Shown piece by piece: positions 23,872 to 32,513 of a stretch of 64,000 nt of DNA. Below the pieces are notes generated by a model. It was not told the origin of the DNA and did not search any database. It saw only the letters and a program-made list of their open reading frames with translations. Source of the stretch: Mayfieldus sp963781495 (lineage in GTDB: Bacteria; Actinomycetota; Thermoleophilia; Solirubrobacterales; 70-9); NCBI GenBank assembly GCA_963781495.1, contig CAWAFX010000002.1, forward strand, positions 496,001 to 560,000, written 5' to 3'. Each line of letters starts with the position of its first letter. The stretch's first letter is position 1. Made by a program: the position numbers and the translations under genes.

Positions 23872-24627
23872 ATGGCGGGAAGCCGCAGAAACACAACCCC
23901 AAGGCGCGGGGGGCCAAAGCGCGCTGGGCGGACTCTGACGCTGCTCGCCGGAATCGCTTTGCTTCTGGGCCTCTTCGTCGCGGTCGATGCCTCCTTCGCG
24001 GCTAAGCGCATCGGAACGAACCGCGCCGACAAGATCTCCGGCACCGCGGGCCCGGACACGATCAAGGGCAAGGGCGGCAAGGACCGGATCAACGGCAGGG
24101 GCGGCAAGGACAAGCTCAACGGTGGCAGGGGCCGGGACACGGTCATCGGCGGCCGCGGTGCCGACCGGATGATGGGCGGCCCCGGCAATGACGTCATCAA
24201 AGCCGCCGACGGAAAGCGCGACAGGGTGATCAACGGCGGCCCCGGCAAGAACCGCTGCGTCATCGACACCGCGCTGGAGCTTTCGGTCACTCGCAATTGC
24301 TCCACGATCGTCTCCGGCACCCCGGGCGGCGCTCCGGGCACCGGCACGGGTGGGGGCGCGGGCACCGGCCTGCAGATCTCATCCGCGACCGGACTCGTCT
24401 GCGCCTCACCGCTTCCGGTCTGCGCCTTCACCCTCTCCGGGACCGGAGCCGACGCTCTGGCCGGGACCGTGACCGGCGGCGGCGGCGTTACCGCTGTCGG
24501 CGGAGGCGTCACCCCCAGCGGGACCGATTGGACCGCGGGGGGGCTCTACGGATGCACCGGCGACGGGTTCCTGCGGGTCACGATCGGAACCAAGTCCGTC
24601 GACGTCCCGGTGGACTGCACGACCTGA
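23872..24627 (+). CDS. Secreted protein with RTX-like (hemolysin-type) Ca-binding repeats
   Basis: 251 residues. A basic N-terminus (MAGSRRNTTPRRGGPKRAGRTL) leads into a hydrophobic segment (LLAGIALLLGLFVAVDASFA), a signal peptide or anchor. Residues about 50-105 have nonapeptide-type repeats, GTAGPDTIKGKGGKDRINGRGGKDKLNGGRG and GGRGADRMMGGPGNDVI, where many GGxGxDxUx positions are basic rather than acidic. The C-terminal part is a Gly/Thr-rich linker and a small strand-rich domain with Cys pairs (VCASPLPVCAF, YGCTGD...VDC). A surface or secreted role is likely; no enzyme motif is seen. Confidence 0.7.
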   Translation: MAGSRRNTTPRRGGPKRAGRTLTLLAGIALLLGLFVAVDASFAAKRIGTNRADKISGTAGPDTIKGKGGKDRINGRGGKDKLNGGRGRDTVIGGRGADRMMGGPGNDVIKAADGKRDRVINGGPGKNRCVIDTALELSVTRNCSTIVSGTPGGAPGTGTGGGAGTGLQISSATGLVCASPLPVCAFTLSGTGADALAGTVTGGGGVTAVGGGVTPSGTDWTAGGLYGCTGDGFLRVTIGTKSVDVPVDCTT

Positions 24628-24639
24628 CATCAAATGCGG

Positions 24640-24666
24640 GCGCCGGCTGCGTACGGCAGCCGGCGC
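24640..24666. terminator. Bidirectional hairpin between convergent genes
   Basis: GCGCCGGCTGC (24640-24650), loop GTACG, GCAGCCGGCGC (24656-24666): an 11-bp perfect stem between the RTX-like gene and the convergent yqgE end. No T-run follows on either side, so it may act as a rho-linked or mRNA-end structure. Confidence 0.5.
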
Positions 24667-25194
24667 TCAGTTCATGGACGGGTCTTCGGGCATCCGCGCC
24701 AGCAGCGAGTACTCGCCGCCGCGCCGTCCAAGCAGGTAGGCCCAGAGGTCGCCGCCCCGAAACGGGTCCTGGGGCGAGGCGGGCTCGATGATCCAGGCGT
24801 CCTGCTCGAGCTCTGACTCGAGCTGGCCCGGGCCCCAGCCGGAATGGCCCGCGTAGACGCGCATCTCCCGCAGTTCGTCACCCGGATCGTCGGGGTCGAT
24901 CACGCCGAGGTCGCCGACGACGATGCCGGCGGCGGCGCCGGGATCGTCGAAGCGCCCGAGGGCGACCGCGGTGTCCGGCGCAACCGGCCCGCCGATCCAG
25001 ACCACCTCCTCGTCCTCGGCGTAGGTGGCCAGCGACGGCACCACCTCGGCCACGCTGGTCTCCGAAGGCCGGTTCAGCACCACCCCGAAGGCGCCCACCT
25101 CGTTGTGTTCGACCATCAGCACCACTGTGCGACGAAAGAAGTCATCGAGGCTGGGCGCCGCGATCAGCAGCTTGCCGGAGAGGGAGCGGTCCAT
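24667..25194 (-). CDS. yqgE: YqgE/AlgH (UPF0301) family protein
   Basis: 175 residues, usual length. The start MDRSLSGKLLIAAPSLDDFFRRTVVLMVEHNEVGAFGVVLNRP and the later YAGHSGWGPGQLESELEQDAWI match the family signature exactly. AlgH-type proteins have an unsolved biochemical role. The gene starts 3 bp after the alcohol dehydrogenase stop, so it is the last of a three-gene minus-strand unit with DUF202 and the dehydrogenase. Confidence 0.93.
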   Translation of the reverse strand: MDRSLSGKLLIAAPSLDDFFRRTVVLMVEHNEVGAFGVVLNRPSETSVAEVVPSLATYAEDEEVVWIGGPVAPDTAVALGRFDDPGAAAGIVVGDLGVIDPDDPGDELREMRVYAGHSGWGPGQLESELEQDAWIIEPASPQDPFRGGDLWAYLLGRRGGEYSLLARMPEDPSMN

Positions 25195-25197
25195 GGG

Positions 25198-26232
25198 CTA
25201 GGGCGTAAGCACGATCTTCAGTGCCTCGTGTCGGTCATATACCCGGTAGGCCTCGGGAGCATCGTCGAGCTTCATGTGGTGGGTGACCAGGGGCGCCGGG
25301 TCGAGCTCGCCGCTGACCAGTCGCTCGAGCACCGGGTCGACGTATCCGATCACGTTCGCCTGCCCGGTCTTCAGGGTCAGGCCCTTGATCCAGACGATCC
25401 CCATGTGCAGCTCGATCGGCTCCGCATAGACGCCGGTGGCGGAGACGGTGCCGGCCTTGCGGGTCAGCCGGCAGGCCATCGCGAGGGCGTCGGGGTGGCC
25501 GACCGCGTCGATCGCTCCGTCGACCCCCCGACCCTCGGTCGCCTCCTTGACCCGGCCGCGGACATCGTCCTCGGTCAGGTGCAAGGGAATGGCGCCGAAG
25601 GACTCGGCCATCTTCAGCCGCTCCTCGACCGTGTCGATCGCGATCACCTGCTCGGCCCCGGCCGTCCTTGCGGACTGCACCGCGCAGAGGCCGACCGGGC
25701 CAAGCCCGAGGACCGCCGCCGTGGAGCCGGGCTCGAGGTCGAGCGCCGAGGCGGCGTGATAGCCCGTCCCCATCACGTCGCCGGCGAACAGGGCGACGTC
25801 GTCGGAGAGGCCTTCGGGGACCTTGCGCAAGGTCAGGTCGGCGCGCGGGACCAGCAGCTGGTCCGCCTGGGCGCCCTGCAGCGAGCCGAGGGTGGCGCCG
25901 TGACCGAAGACGCGGCCCGTGTCGCACTGGTGAAAGTCCCCGCGGCGGCAGAAGAAGCACTCGCCGCAGGCGGTGAGGAAGGTGCCGAGAACGCGGTCGC
26001 CCTCGGAGACGGAGCTGACCCCCTCGCCGGTGGCAAGGACGGTGCCGACGTACTCGTGGCCGATCGTGAAGCCGGGCTCGATCTTGACCCGGCCGTGGTA
26101 GATGTGGAGGTCGGAGCCGCAGACGCCGGTGGCCTCGACCCGGATCACGGCCTCGTCGGGTGAGCCTACCTCCGGCTCGGGCTTCTCCTCGATCCGGACC
26201 TCGCCCGGCGCCTGGTAGGTGACCGCGCGCAT
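25198..26232 (-). CDS. Zinc-dependent alcohol dehydrogenase (MDR family)
   Basis: 344 residues. Catalytic zinc ligands lie in EATGVCGSDLHIYHG and GHEYVG, the structural zinc Cys in ACGECFFCRRGDFHQC, and the NAD(P) Rossmann motif in VLGLGPVGLCAVQSA. The size and the SDLHIYHG and GHEYVG blocks suit the threonine/sorbitol dehydrogenase branch. The substrate is not fixed by sequence. The ATG at 26232 overlaps the DUF202 stop (ATGA); a longer open frame upstream is inside DUF202 and is not real. Confidence 0.93.
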   Translation of the reverse strand: MRAVTYQAPGEVRIEEKPEPEVGSPDEAVIRVEATGVCGSDLHIYHGRVKIEPGFTIGHEYVGTVLATGEGVSSVSEGDRVLGTFLTACGECFFCRRGDFHQCDTGRVFGHGATLGSLQGAQADQLLVPRADLTLRKVPEGLSDDVALFAGDVMGTGYHAASALDLEPGSTAAVLGLGPVGLCAVQSARTAGAEQVIAIDTVEERLKMAESFGAIPLHLTEDDVRGRVKEATEGRGVDGAIDAVGHPDALAMACRLTRKAGTVSATGVYAEPIELHMGIVWIKGLTLKTGQANVIGYVDPVLERLVSGELDPAPLVTHHMKLDDAPEAYRVYDRHEALKIVLTP

Positions 26233-26579
26233 CAATCGACCAGCAGCAGGACGCCGGTCAGCAGTCCGAGGGCGATGCCCAAGAGGGCAAGGACGGTAAA
26301 GGCTCCGTGCGGCGTCGGTGAGAACTCGCCGCGGGCAGCGGCGTCGTCGACGGCCTTCGAGCGGGCGCTGCCATAGGCGATCAACGAGATTCCGTAGAGC
26401 ACGAATCCGAGGCCGACGAGCGTGTAGGGCCACTGGGTCGAACGGTGCCCGATGTCGGGGACCAGCTTGCCGATCGCGAGGGCGACGGCGAGCGAAGTGA
26501 GGCCGGTGCGCCACCAGGCGAGCTGGGTGCGCTCATTGGCCAAAGAGGTGCGCCGCAAGTCTCCGGAGATCTCGGCCAT
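26232..26579 (-). CDS. DUF202 family membrane protein
   Basis: 115 residues. It begins with the family block DLRRTSLANERTQLAWWRTGLTSLAVALAIGKL and has three hydrophobic segments (the second being PYTLVGLGFVLYGISLIAYG, the last FTVLALLGIALGLLTGVLLLV). The function is unknown. It is the first gene of the unit leading to the dehydrogenase and yqgE and is divergent from the SDR gene at 26639. Confidence 0.88.
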   Translation of the reverse strand: MAEISGDLRRTSLANERTQLAWWRTGLTSLAVALAIGKLVPDIGHRSTQWPYTLVGLGFVLYGISLIAYGSARSKAVDDAAARGEFSPTPHGAFTVLALLGIALGLLTGVLLLVD

Positions 26580-26638
26580 GCGCCCCAAAATATCCGGGTT
26601 AGGCTGGCGGCATCGATCCGACCACAGAGGGAGCAGAG

Positions 26639-27490
26639 ATGGCCGAGCAATCGCCGGCGGTGCTGATCACCGGGTGTTCGTCGGGAATCGGGCGCGAAAC
26701 CGCCCGCCACCTGGCGCACGAGGGATGGAAGGTCTATGCGACCGCGCGCCGGCCGGAGTCGATCGAGGAGCTGAAGACCGAGGGCTGCGAGACGCTGGCC
26801 TGCGACGTCACCGACGAGGCCTCGATGACCGCCTGCGTGGCCGCCGTCGAGGAGGCCGAGGGCGCGGTCGGGGTGCTGGTCAACAACGCCGGCTACAGCC
26901 AGAGCGGGGCGATCGAGGAGGTGTCGATCGACGCCGTGCGGCGCCAGTTCGAGACCAACGTCTTCGGCCTGATGCGGATGTGCCAGCTGGTGCTGCCGGC
27001 AATGCGCGAACGGGGCTGGGGAAAGATCGTCAACGTCAGCTCGATGGGCGGCAAGCTGGTCTTCCCGGGCGGCGGCGCCTACCACGCGACCAAGCACGCG
27101 GTCGAAGCGCTCTCGGACGCGCTGCGGTTCGAGGTCGCGGGCTTCGGGATCGACGTCGTGGTGATCGAGCCGGGGCTGATCAAGACCCGCTTCGCGGAGG
27201 CGGCGGTGGGATCGATGGCCGGCGAGCTGCCGACCGAAGGACCGTACGCGGAGTTCAACACCGCGGTCGGGCGCGAGACCGCGAGCGCCTATGAGGGTCC
27301 TCTGGCCCGGCTGGGCGGCGGACCGGAGGCGGTCGCGCGCAAGATCGAGCACGCGATCTCTACCCGCCGGCCCCGCACCCGCTACAAGGTCACGGCCTCG
27401 GCGGCTCTGGGCATGGGCGCCCGGCGGCTGATGAGCGACCGGATGTGGGACCGGGTCGTGTCGAGCCAGTTCCCGCGGCCGGGGCGGTAG
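26639..27490 (+). CDS. Short-chain dehydrogenase/reductase
   Basis: 283 residues. NAD(P)-binding TGCSSGIGRETA, the NNAG block (LVNNAGYSQSG), and the catalytic Ser...Tyr148-x-x-x-Lys152 (SSMGGKLVFPGGGAYHATKHAV) are all present. The C-terminus (AISTRRPRTRYKVTASAALGMGARRLM) is that of the 'oxidoreductase, SDR family' proteins acting on lipid or steroid-like substrates. Substrate unknown. Confidence 0.92.
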   Translation: MAEQSPAVLITGCSSGIGRETARHLAHEGWKVYATARRPESIEELKTEGCETLACDVTDEASMTACVAAVEEAEGAVGVLVNNAGYSQSGAIEEVSIDAVRRQFETNVFGLMRMCQLVLPAMRERGWGKIVNVSSMGGKLVFPGGGAYHATKHAVEALSDALRFEVAGFGIDVVVIEPGLIKTRFAEAAVGSMAGELPTEGPYAEFNTAVGRETASAYEGPLARLGGGPEAVARKIEHAISTRRPRTRYKVTASAALGMGARRLMSDRMWDRVVSSQFPRPGR

Positions 27491-27502
27491 CGGCGAAGAG
27501 CG

Positions 27503-28960
27503 CTAAGCGCCGACCTTGACGTCGCCCGACTTCTTGCCCTTGTCGTGCGAGTGCTTGCCGTTTGAGTCGTGCTGATCGACGCCGATCAGGAAGCCGCCGC
27601 CCTCCTCGACAGCGGCGATCCGCTCCTCGAGGGCGAGCTCGAAGTCGAAGTTGGCGTCGACTCCGTGGCGGTACTCGAGGTCCTTGCCCTCGAGGACCTT
27701 CTCGACGAAGACGTCGACGAAGTGCGGGTCGAGCTGTGAGCCGGACACGCGTCGCAGCTCCTGGATCGCTTCGAAAGAGGAGACAGGATCGCGGTAGGAG
27801 TCGCGGGCGGTCATCACGTCGTAGGTGTCGGCGACGGAGATGATGCGTGAGAGCTTCGGGATCTCCTCGCCCTTGAGGCGCCGCGGGTAACCCTTGCCAT
27901 CGATCCGCTCGTGGTGGGCGAGGATTATTTCGGCGACCGGGCCATAGCCCTCGACCGATCCGACGACCTTCGCACCCTGAGCGGGATGCATCCGGATCAG
28001 GTTCCAGTCGTCGTCGTCGAGCTTCACGTTGGCCTTGAGGATCTTGTCGGGGAGGATGAACTTGCCGATGTCGTGCAGCAGGCCGGCGAGGTGAGCGAGC
28101 TCCTGCTCCTCATCCGTGAGACCTGCCTCGACCGCAATCGCACGGCAGTAACGGGCGACGGAAGCGCTGTGGCGGGCCGTCATCTCGTCTCGCAAGTCCA
28201 GGGTGCGCAGCAGGGCGCTGAGCATTCCGACCTGAAAGCTCACCAACTGCTTGGTCCGCTGTTCAAGCTCGTCGGCTCGAATCTGAGAAAGCAGCAGCTG
28301 ACCAAGGAGATGCTGGAACGTGATCAAGACGACGCCGAAGAGCGCGACTCCGGCAAGTCCAACCTGGTGGTAGATGTAGGCGACGCCAACAGCCATGAGC
28401 GCCGCGGCGAGTTCGGATGGCAGGATTGGGAAGAGAGCCGTCCGGGCGGATTCCCAAAACCGCTTCCGCTCTATCACAGCATCGTAAGTCGCGATCATCG
28501 AAAAATTGATGATTAGGGAAAAAGCGAAGACCCCGAAGACGAGCAGGTAGAAGCCGACGTCATTCGCGGTCAGGCCGGATGCGTTTTTGATTGCGTAGAA
28601 GGCTGCCCCGCCAGCGAGAGGAAAGGCCGCGAACGTCAGAACGTTGAGCAAAAGGATCCGCATCGGTCGCCAATCCTTGAGCCATACGAGGCAGACCGTG
28701 GTCACGCCGATCAGTGCGGCAGGAGTCCCGTACAGGAACGACATCGCCAACACCAGCGCGAGAAAGCTCCCCGAGATGCTCAGACCTGGACGAATCTCGA
28801 CGGCCGTCAGGTGACTGATGACCGCGAAGATCAGGAGCATGGCCATCAAGGGCCAGTTCCAGTTGCCATTGGGCGCCTGCCAAATGGCCAAGCCGAGGAC
28901 GACGGCTAGAGCCGCGATCTGAAATCCCAGTACGTGCTTCGACAAAGGGGTCTCGGCCAT
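27503..28960 (-). CDS. Membrane-bound HD-GYP cyclic-di-GMP phosphodiesterase
   Basis: 485 residues. The N-terminal 200 residues hold about six to seven membrane segments (LGFQIAALAVVLGLAIWQ, LMAMLLIFAVISHLTAV, FYLLVFGVFAFSLIINF) forming a MASE-like sensor. The HD-GYP domain follows with HSASVARYCRAIA, the HD pair in LLHDIGKFILPD, HHERIDGKGYPRRL and the SVADTYDVMTARDSYR block. It should hydrolyse c-di-GMP. A His/Lys-rich tail (DQHDSNGKHSHDKGKK) could bind metal. The ATG at 28960 was chosen because upstream the frame has no domain content. Base composition here is less GC-rich than its neighbours. Confidence 0.9.
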   Translation of the reverse strand: MAETPLSKHVLGFQIAALAVVLGLAIWQAPNGNWNWPLMAMLLIFAVISHLTAVEIRPGLSISGSFLALVLAMSFLYGTPAALIGVTTVCLVWLKDWRPMRILLLNVLTFAAFPLAGGAAFYAIKNASGLTANDVGFYLLVFGVFAFSLIINFSMIATYDAVIERKRFWESARTALFPILPSELAAALMAVGVAYIYHQVGLAGVALFGVVLITFQHLLGQLLLSQIRADELEQRTKQLVSFQVGMLSALLRTLDLRDEMTARHSASVARYCRAIAVEAGLTDEEQELAHLAGLLHDIGKFILPDKILKANVKLDDDDWNLIRMHPAQGAKVVGSVEGYGPVAEIILAHHERIDGKGYPRRLKGEEIPKLSRIISVADTYDVMTARDSYRDPVSSFEAIQELRRVSGSQLDPHFVDVFVEKVLEGKDLEYRHGVDANFDFELALEERIAAVEEGGGFLIGVDQHDSNGKHSHDKGKKSGDVKVGA

Positions 28961-29124
28961 AGTGCGTGCTCTCCGACGAGGCGGAGTAGGCACGTTCTTC
29001 TTCGGCAGATGCGGCGGATTCCTGCAGTGGCATGCGGGTAATCGCAACAAATGCCACTTCAGTGCAAGCAGGGGCCCGGACGTTCGTCCGATAAGCAGCT
29101 CGCGCCCAGGCTGATTTTGGGGGA

Positions 29125-29142
29125 GGGAACGTGAGCGTTCCC
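29125..29142. promoter_or_regulatory. Perfect 7-bp inverted repeat upstream of the HD-GYP gene
   Basis: GGGAACG (29125-29131), TGAG, CGTTCCC (29136-29142). It lies 165 bp upstream of the HD-GYP ATG. No T-run follows, so an operator or an mRNA hairpin is more likely than a terminator. Confidence 0.4.
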
Positions 29143-29153
29143 GGGGAATAGGC

Positions 29154-29219
29154 AAAGAAAAGGGCGCCCATATCGACGCCCCGTCAACCCAAAAACGAAG
29201 GGCGCCAGATTCGGCGCCC
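29154..29219 (-). terminator. Two tandem intrinsic terminators for a minus-strand transcript
   Basis: First, GGGCGCC-GAATCT-GGCGCCC (29219-29200) followed in the minus direction by TTCGTTTTT, a classic strong terminator. Second, a 5-bp GGGCG/CGCCC stem (29181-29162) followed by TTTTCTTT, weaker. They would end a short transcript starting near or right of 29330 before it reaches the HD-GYP gene. Confidence 0.6.
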
Positions 29220-29237
29220 GTTCGGTCTGAAACCTTC

Positions 29238-29333
29238 TTACTTGTGATACCCCACGTTGTCCTCCTGTTCAGCTTGCAAGCTTTGGATATCCGTGCACAG
29301 CTTTGTAGCAGAACCTCCAGAGAACTTGTGCAT
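29238..29333 (-). CDS. Possible 31-residue peptide ahead of a terminator (doubtful)
   Basis: An ATG at 29333 opens a frame of 31 codons (MHKFSGGSATKLCTDIQSLQ...VGYHK) ending TAA 18 bp before a strong terminator. The upstream sequence has no clear Shine-Dalgarno. An internal AGGAGG (3 nt before a GTG) would give only five residues. It could instead be a small RNA. The link of a very short message to a strong terminator is what supports calling it a unit. Confidence 0.25.
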   Translation of the reverse strand: MHKFSGGSATKLCTDIQSLQAEQEDNVGYHK

Positions 29334-29380
29334 CTGCAGGAGAAATTGTGCAAAAACTAGGTAGGGGAACCGACTAGGCG

Positions 29381-30720
29381 ATGGAGACCGAAACGGGCCT
29401 TTGGGCCCCTCTTCGACGGGTTGAGTTCCGTCGTCTCGCGCTCTCCTACACGCTCAACGAGCTGGGCGATTGGCTTGGGATCATCGCCCTGGCCATCCTG
29501 GTCTTCGACAAGACCGACAGCGCCCTCGCTACGGCAGGTCTGTTTCTGGGAACCCGCTTCGTACCGGCGCTCTTGGGGCCGCATGCTCGTCGCCCGGATC
29601 GAGCGGACCCCTCCTCGCTTCGTCCTCTCTGCGCTCTATTGCGTCGAGGCGGCTGCCTTCGGAGTCCTTGCCCTTCTTGTCGACCACTTTTCGCTTCCCT
29701 TGGTCCTGCTCGTCGGCACGGTCGACGGCACGCTTGCGCTGGCCGGACGATCCCTGACTCGCGCCGTGGTCGCGGCGCTGCTGAAGCCAGTCGGCGAGCT
29801 GCGATCCGGTAATGCGGTTTTGAATCTCGGATTCACCGCGGGCTCGGCCATCGGGCCGGCCGCCGGAGGCCTGATCGTGGCCGGTTTGGGAACTCAAGCT
29901 GCGCTGCTGCTTGACGCCGGGTCGTTTCTGACGATCGCCGCGATCATGCTGGCCGGTTCTCTGCCGCATGTGGTACCGGAGGAAGGACGGTGGAAAGACC
30001 GCTTTCGGGCCGGTCTTGCATATGTGGCTGCCCGCCTTCCGCTGCGCAGGTTGCTCATGGCTCAGGGCACCGCATTCATCTTCTTCTCGGCGGTAATTCC
30101 GATCGAGGTCGATCTACACCAAGAGCACGCTCGGCTCTGGAGACTCGGGCTACGGCGCTTTGCTGGCCGCATGGGGGATCGGCATGGTCCTGGGCGGCAT
30201 GATCTTCGCGAGGCTACGCGGCACCGGATACCCGCTGCTTCTGCTCTACAGCACTCTGGCCGTCGGAGTCTCGTATCTCGGCCTTGCCGCAGCCCCCACC
30301 CTTCTGGCCGCCTGCGGCGTCGCCGTCCTCGGCGGCCTGGGCAACGGCGTTCAGTGGGTGTCGATCGTGAGTGCGATCCAGGAGATGACGCGCGCCAGCA
30401 TGCAGGCCCGAGTGATGAGCGTGCTCGAATCGATTTCTGAAGCCATGCCGGGGCTGGGCTACCTGATCGGCGGCTTGATTGCCGAAGGCCACAATCCGCG
30501 TACAACATTTCTCGTCTCAGGTGTCGGCGTCCTCGTCGTCCTCGCCGTTGCAGTCCGCTCCCTTGCAGGGACTCCATGGACAAGGGGCGAAGGTGCAATA
30601 GGACCGTCGGTCCTTGACGAAAATTCGGATAGCGATATGTTGAAAATTGACGATTCGGCAGCATCTCTGGCTCATACGGGGGGGCCGCCGGTCTCGCAGG
30701 AGGAGAAAAGGCAGCGATGA
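29381..30720 (+). pseudogene. MFS transporter broken by two +1 frameshifts
   Basis: The N-terminal part METETGLWAPLRRVEFRRLALSYTLNELGDWLGIIALAILVFDKTDSALATAGLFLGTRFVPALLG reads in one frame. Near 29575 (CTTGGGGCCGC, one extra G) coding moves to a second frame (MLVARIERTPPRFVLSALYCVEAAAFGVLALLV...SAVIPIEV). Near 30108 it moves to a third (IYTKSTLGSGDSGYGALLAAWGIGMVLGG...). Joined, the parts make about 445 residues with the DHA-type 12-segment MFS layout. Both shifts are single extra bases, so a sequencing error cannot be excluded; if real the gene is dead. Its last stop overlaps the binding-protein ATG (ATGA). Confidence 0.75.
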
Positions 30721-32363
30721 GACCCGAGGAGGTCGTGAAGTTGAGGAAGCTAGGGGCAGTTGCGATGGCGCTTGTCGCCACGTTGGTGGTGGCGGCCTGC
30801 GGAAGCGGGAGCAGCTCGAGCGGCAAGGAGGGAGGCACGCTCAGCATCCTCACTCCTTCGTTCACGGACTTCGAAGATCCACAGCTCGGCTACGAGGCGA
30901 CCGGATGGGAGGCGCGTTACAACGTCTACATCCCGCTGCTGACCTACGCCCACGCCGAGGGGAGCGCGGGAACCAAGGTGATCCCGGGCCTCGCCGAGGC
31001 GCTGCCGAAGATCACCAACGGTGGCAAGACCTACTCGTTGACCCTCCGCAAGGGCCTCAAGTACTCAGACGGCACGCCCGTCAAGGCCTCCGACGTCAAG
31101 TTCGCCTTCGAGCGGATCTTCAAGAGCAACTCGAAGGGCATTCCGCTCTTCACCAACATCGCCGGCGCCGACGCTTTCGAGAGCGGCAAGGCCAGCGATA
31201 TCTCCGGCATCACGGCCGACGACAAGACCGGCAAGATCACCTTCAACCTGGTCCAGCCCGACGGCTCGTTCATCTTCGTGCTGGGGCTCCAGTTTGGAGC
31301 GCCCGTCCCGCAGAACACGCCGGAGAAGTACGACCCGGCGCACCCGATCCCCTCGACCGGGCCCTACATGTTCACCAACATCACTCCGGGCAAGTCCTGG
31401 ACCCAGGAGCGCAACCCGCAGTGGGACAAGAACAACGCCAAGATCCTGCCCGACCTGCCGGGTGGGCATCTCGACAAGATCACCTCGACGGTCGTCACCA
31501 ACTACTCGAGCGCGACCACCCAGGTCGAGCAGAACAAGGCGGACGACCTGACCGACCCGCCGCCGACCGACCTGCTCGGTGACGTCGAGTCGCGTTACGC
31601 CGACCGCTTCAAGAAGCAGCCGACGGTCAGCACGTATTACTTCTACATGAACACCCAGCAGCCGCCGTTCAACGACGTCAAGGTCCGCCAGGCGGTCAAC
31701 TACGCGCTCGACCCGGCGGCGCTGCAGAGGATCTACGGCGGCCTGCAGGACCCGACCCAGCAGGTCATCCCGCCGACGATGCAGGGCTACAAGAAGATCG
31801 AGCTGTACCCGCACAACCTGGCCAAGGCCAAGCAGCTGATCAAGGAGGCCAACCCGTCGGACAAGGACATCACGGTGTTCACCGACACCGACACGCCGAA
31901 CGACAAGGCCGGCGAGTACATGCAGTCGGTGCTCAAGCAGATCGGCTTCAACGCCAAGTTGAAGATCGTCAACGGATCCGTCTACTTCGACGTGATCGGC
32001 AACCAGAGCACGCCGAACAACGACATCGGCTGGAACGACTGGTTCGAGGATTTCCCGCATCCGACGGATTTCTTCGATCCCCTGCTCAACGGCGAGAACA
32101 TCGCGAAGACCGCGAACCTCAACACCGGTCTTTACGACAACCCGTCTGTCAACAAGAAGATCGACGAGCTCGCCCAGAAGCCGCTCTCGCAGACCGCGAG
32201 CCAGTACGCGGCCCTGGACAAGCAAGTCATGCAGGACGCGCCGTGGGCGCCGTTCGGAACCAGGTCGCTCTCGACGTTCACCTCGGACCGGGTGAACTTC
32301 GACAACCTGATCTGGAGCCCGGTGTACCAGGACGACTACTCGAGCTTCCAGCTCACGAAGTGA
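30717..32363 (+). CDS. Solute-binding lipoprotein of a peptide-type ABC importer
   Basis: 548 residues. The signal peptide ends in a lipobox (LVATLVVAAC), so Cys31 would be acylated. Family 5 (DppA/OppA) blocks follow: GLAEALPKITNGGKTYSLTLRKGLKYSDGTPVKASDVKFAFERIF, VRQAVNYALDPAALQRIYGG and the C-terminal YDNPSVNKKIDELAQK. It binds oligopeptides or another bulky solute outside the cell. Codon use is strongly biased to C-ending Lys/Asn (AAG/AAC), consistent with high expression. It is the first gene of the importer operon; SD AGGAGGAG lies 11 nt before the ATG. Confidence 0.93.
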   Translation: MRPEEVVKLRKLGAVAMALVATLVVAACGSGSSSSGKEGGTLSILTPSFTDFEDPQLGYEATGWEARYNVYIPLLTYAHAEGSAGTKVIPGLAEALPKITNGGKTYSLTLRKGLKYSDGTPVKASDVKFAFERIFKSNSKGIPLFTNIAGADAFESGKASDISGITADDKTGKITFNLVQPDGSFIFVLGLQFGAPVPQNTPEKYDPAHPIPSTGPYMFTNITPGKSWTQERNPQWDKNNAKILPDLPGGHLDKITSTVVTNYSSATTQVEQNKADDLTDPPPTDLLGDVESRYADRFKKQPTVSTYYFYMNTQQPPFNDVKVRQAVNYALDPAALQRIYGGLQDPTQQVIPPTMQGYKKIELYPHNLAKAKQLIKEANPSDKDITVFTDTDTPNDKAGEYMQSVLKQIGFNAKLKIVNGSVYFDVIGNQSTPNNDIGWNDWFEDFPHPTDFFDPLLNGENIAKTANLNTGLYDNPSVNKKIDELAQKPLSQTASQYAALDKQVMQDAPWAPFGTRSLSTFTSDRVNFDNLIWSPVYQDDYSSFQLTK

Positions 32364-32389
32364 GCTTGGATTCGAGGATTCGCTTTCCC

Positions 32390-32417
32390 AGTGGAGGGGC
32401 CGCAAGGCCCCTCCACT
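32390..32417 (+). terminator. Strong stem-loop after the binding-protein gene
   Basis: AGTGGAGGGGCC (32390-32401), GCAA tetraloop, GGCCCCTCCACT (32406-32417): a 12-bp perfect stem, no T-run. It probably stabilises the binding-protein mRNA and limits readthrough to the permeases, a common layout in Opp-type operons. Confidence 0.6.
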
Positions 32418-32513
32418 GCGTAGTAGGTCGGCGCAATTCGTTGGCCACACCGCCACGTTTGCGATGGCAGGCAAGCGGGAACAACTAGGCTGATCCCGGA
32501 GGAGAGCTAGCCA

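Larger units (their letters stand above)
28961..29380. other. Untranslated interval with several hairpins, 420 bp
   Basis: Between the HD-GYP start and the MFS pseudogene. It contains a perfect dyad (29125-29142), two terminator-like hairpins pointing leftwards (29154-29219) and a 31-codon possible frame on the minus strand (29238-29333). It is the most AT-rich stretch in the region, and nothing protein-like is seen on the plus strand. It may be the promoter and leader of the HD-GYP gene or a small-RNA locus. Confidence 0.45.

Noticed and set aside
28961..29353. N-terminal extension of the HD-GYP frame
   Set aside because: It would run through two terminator-like hairpins and has no protein-like pattern; the ATG at 28960 is followed at once by the membrane segments.
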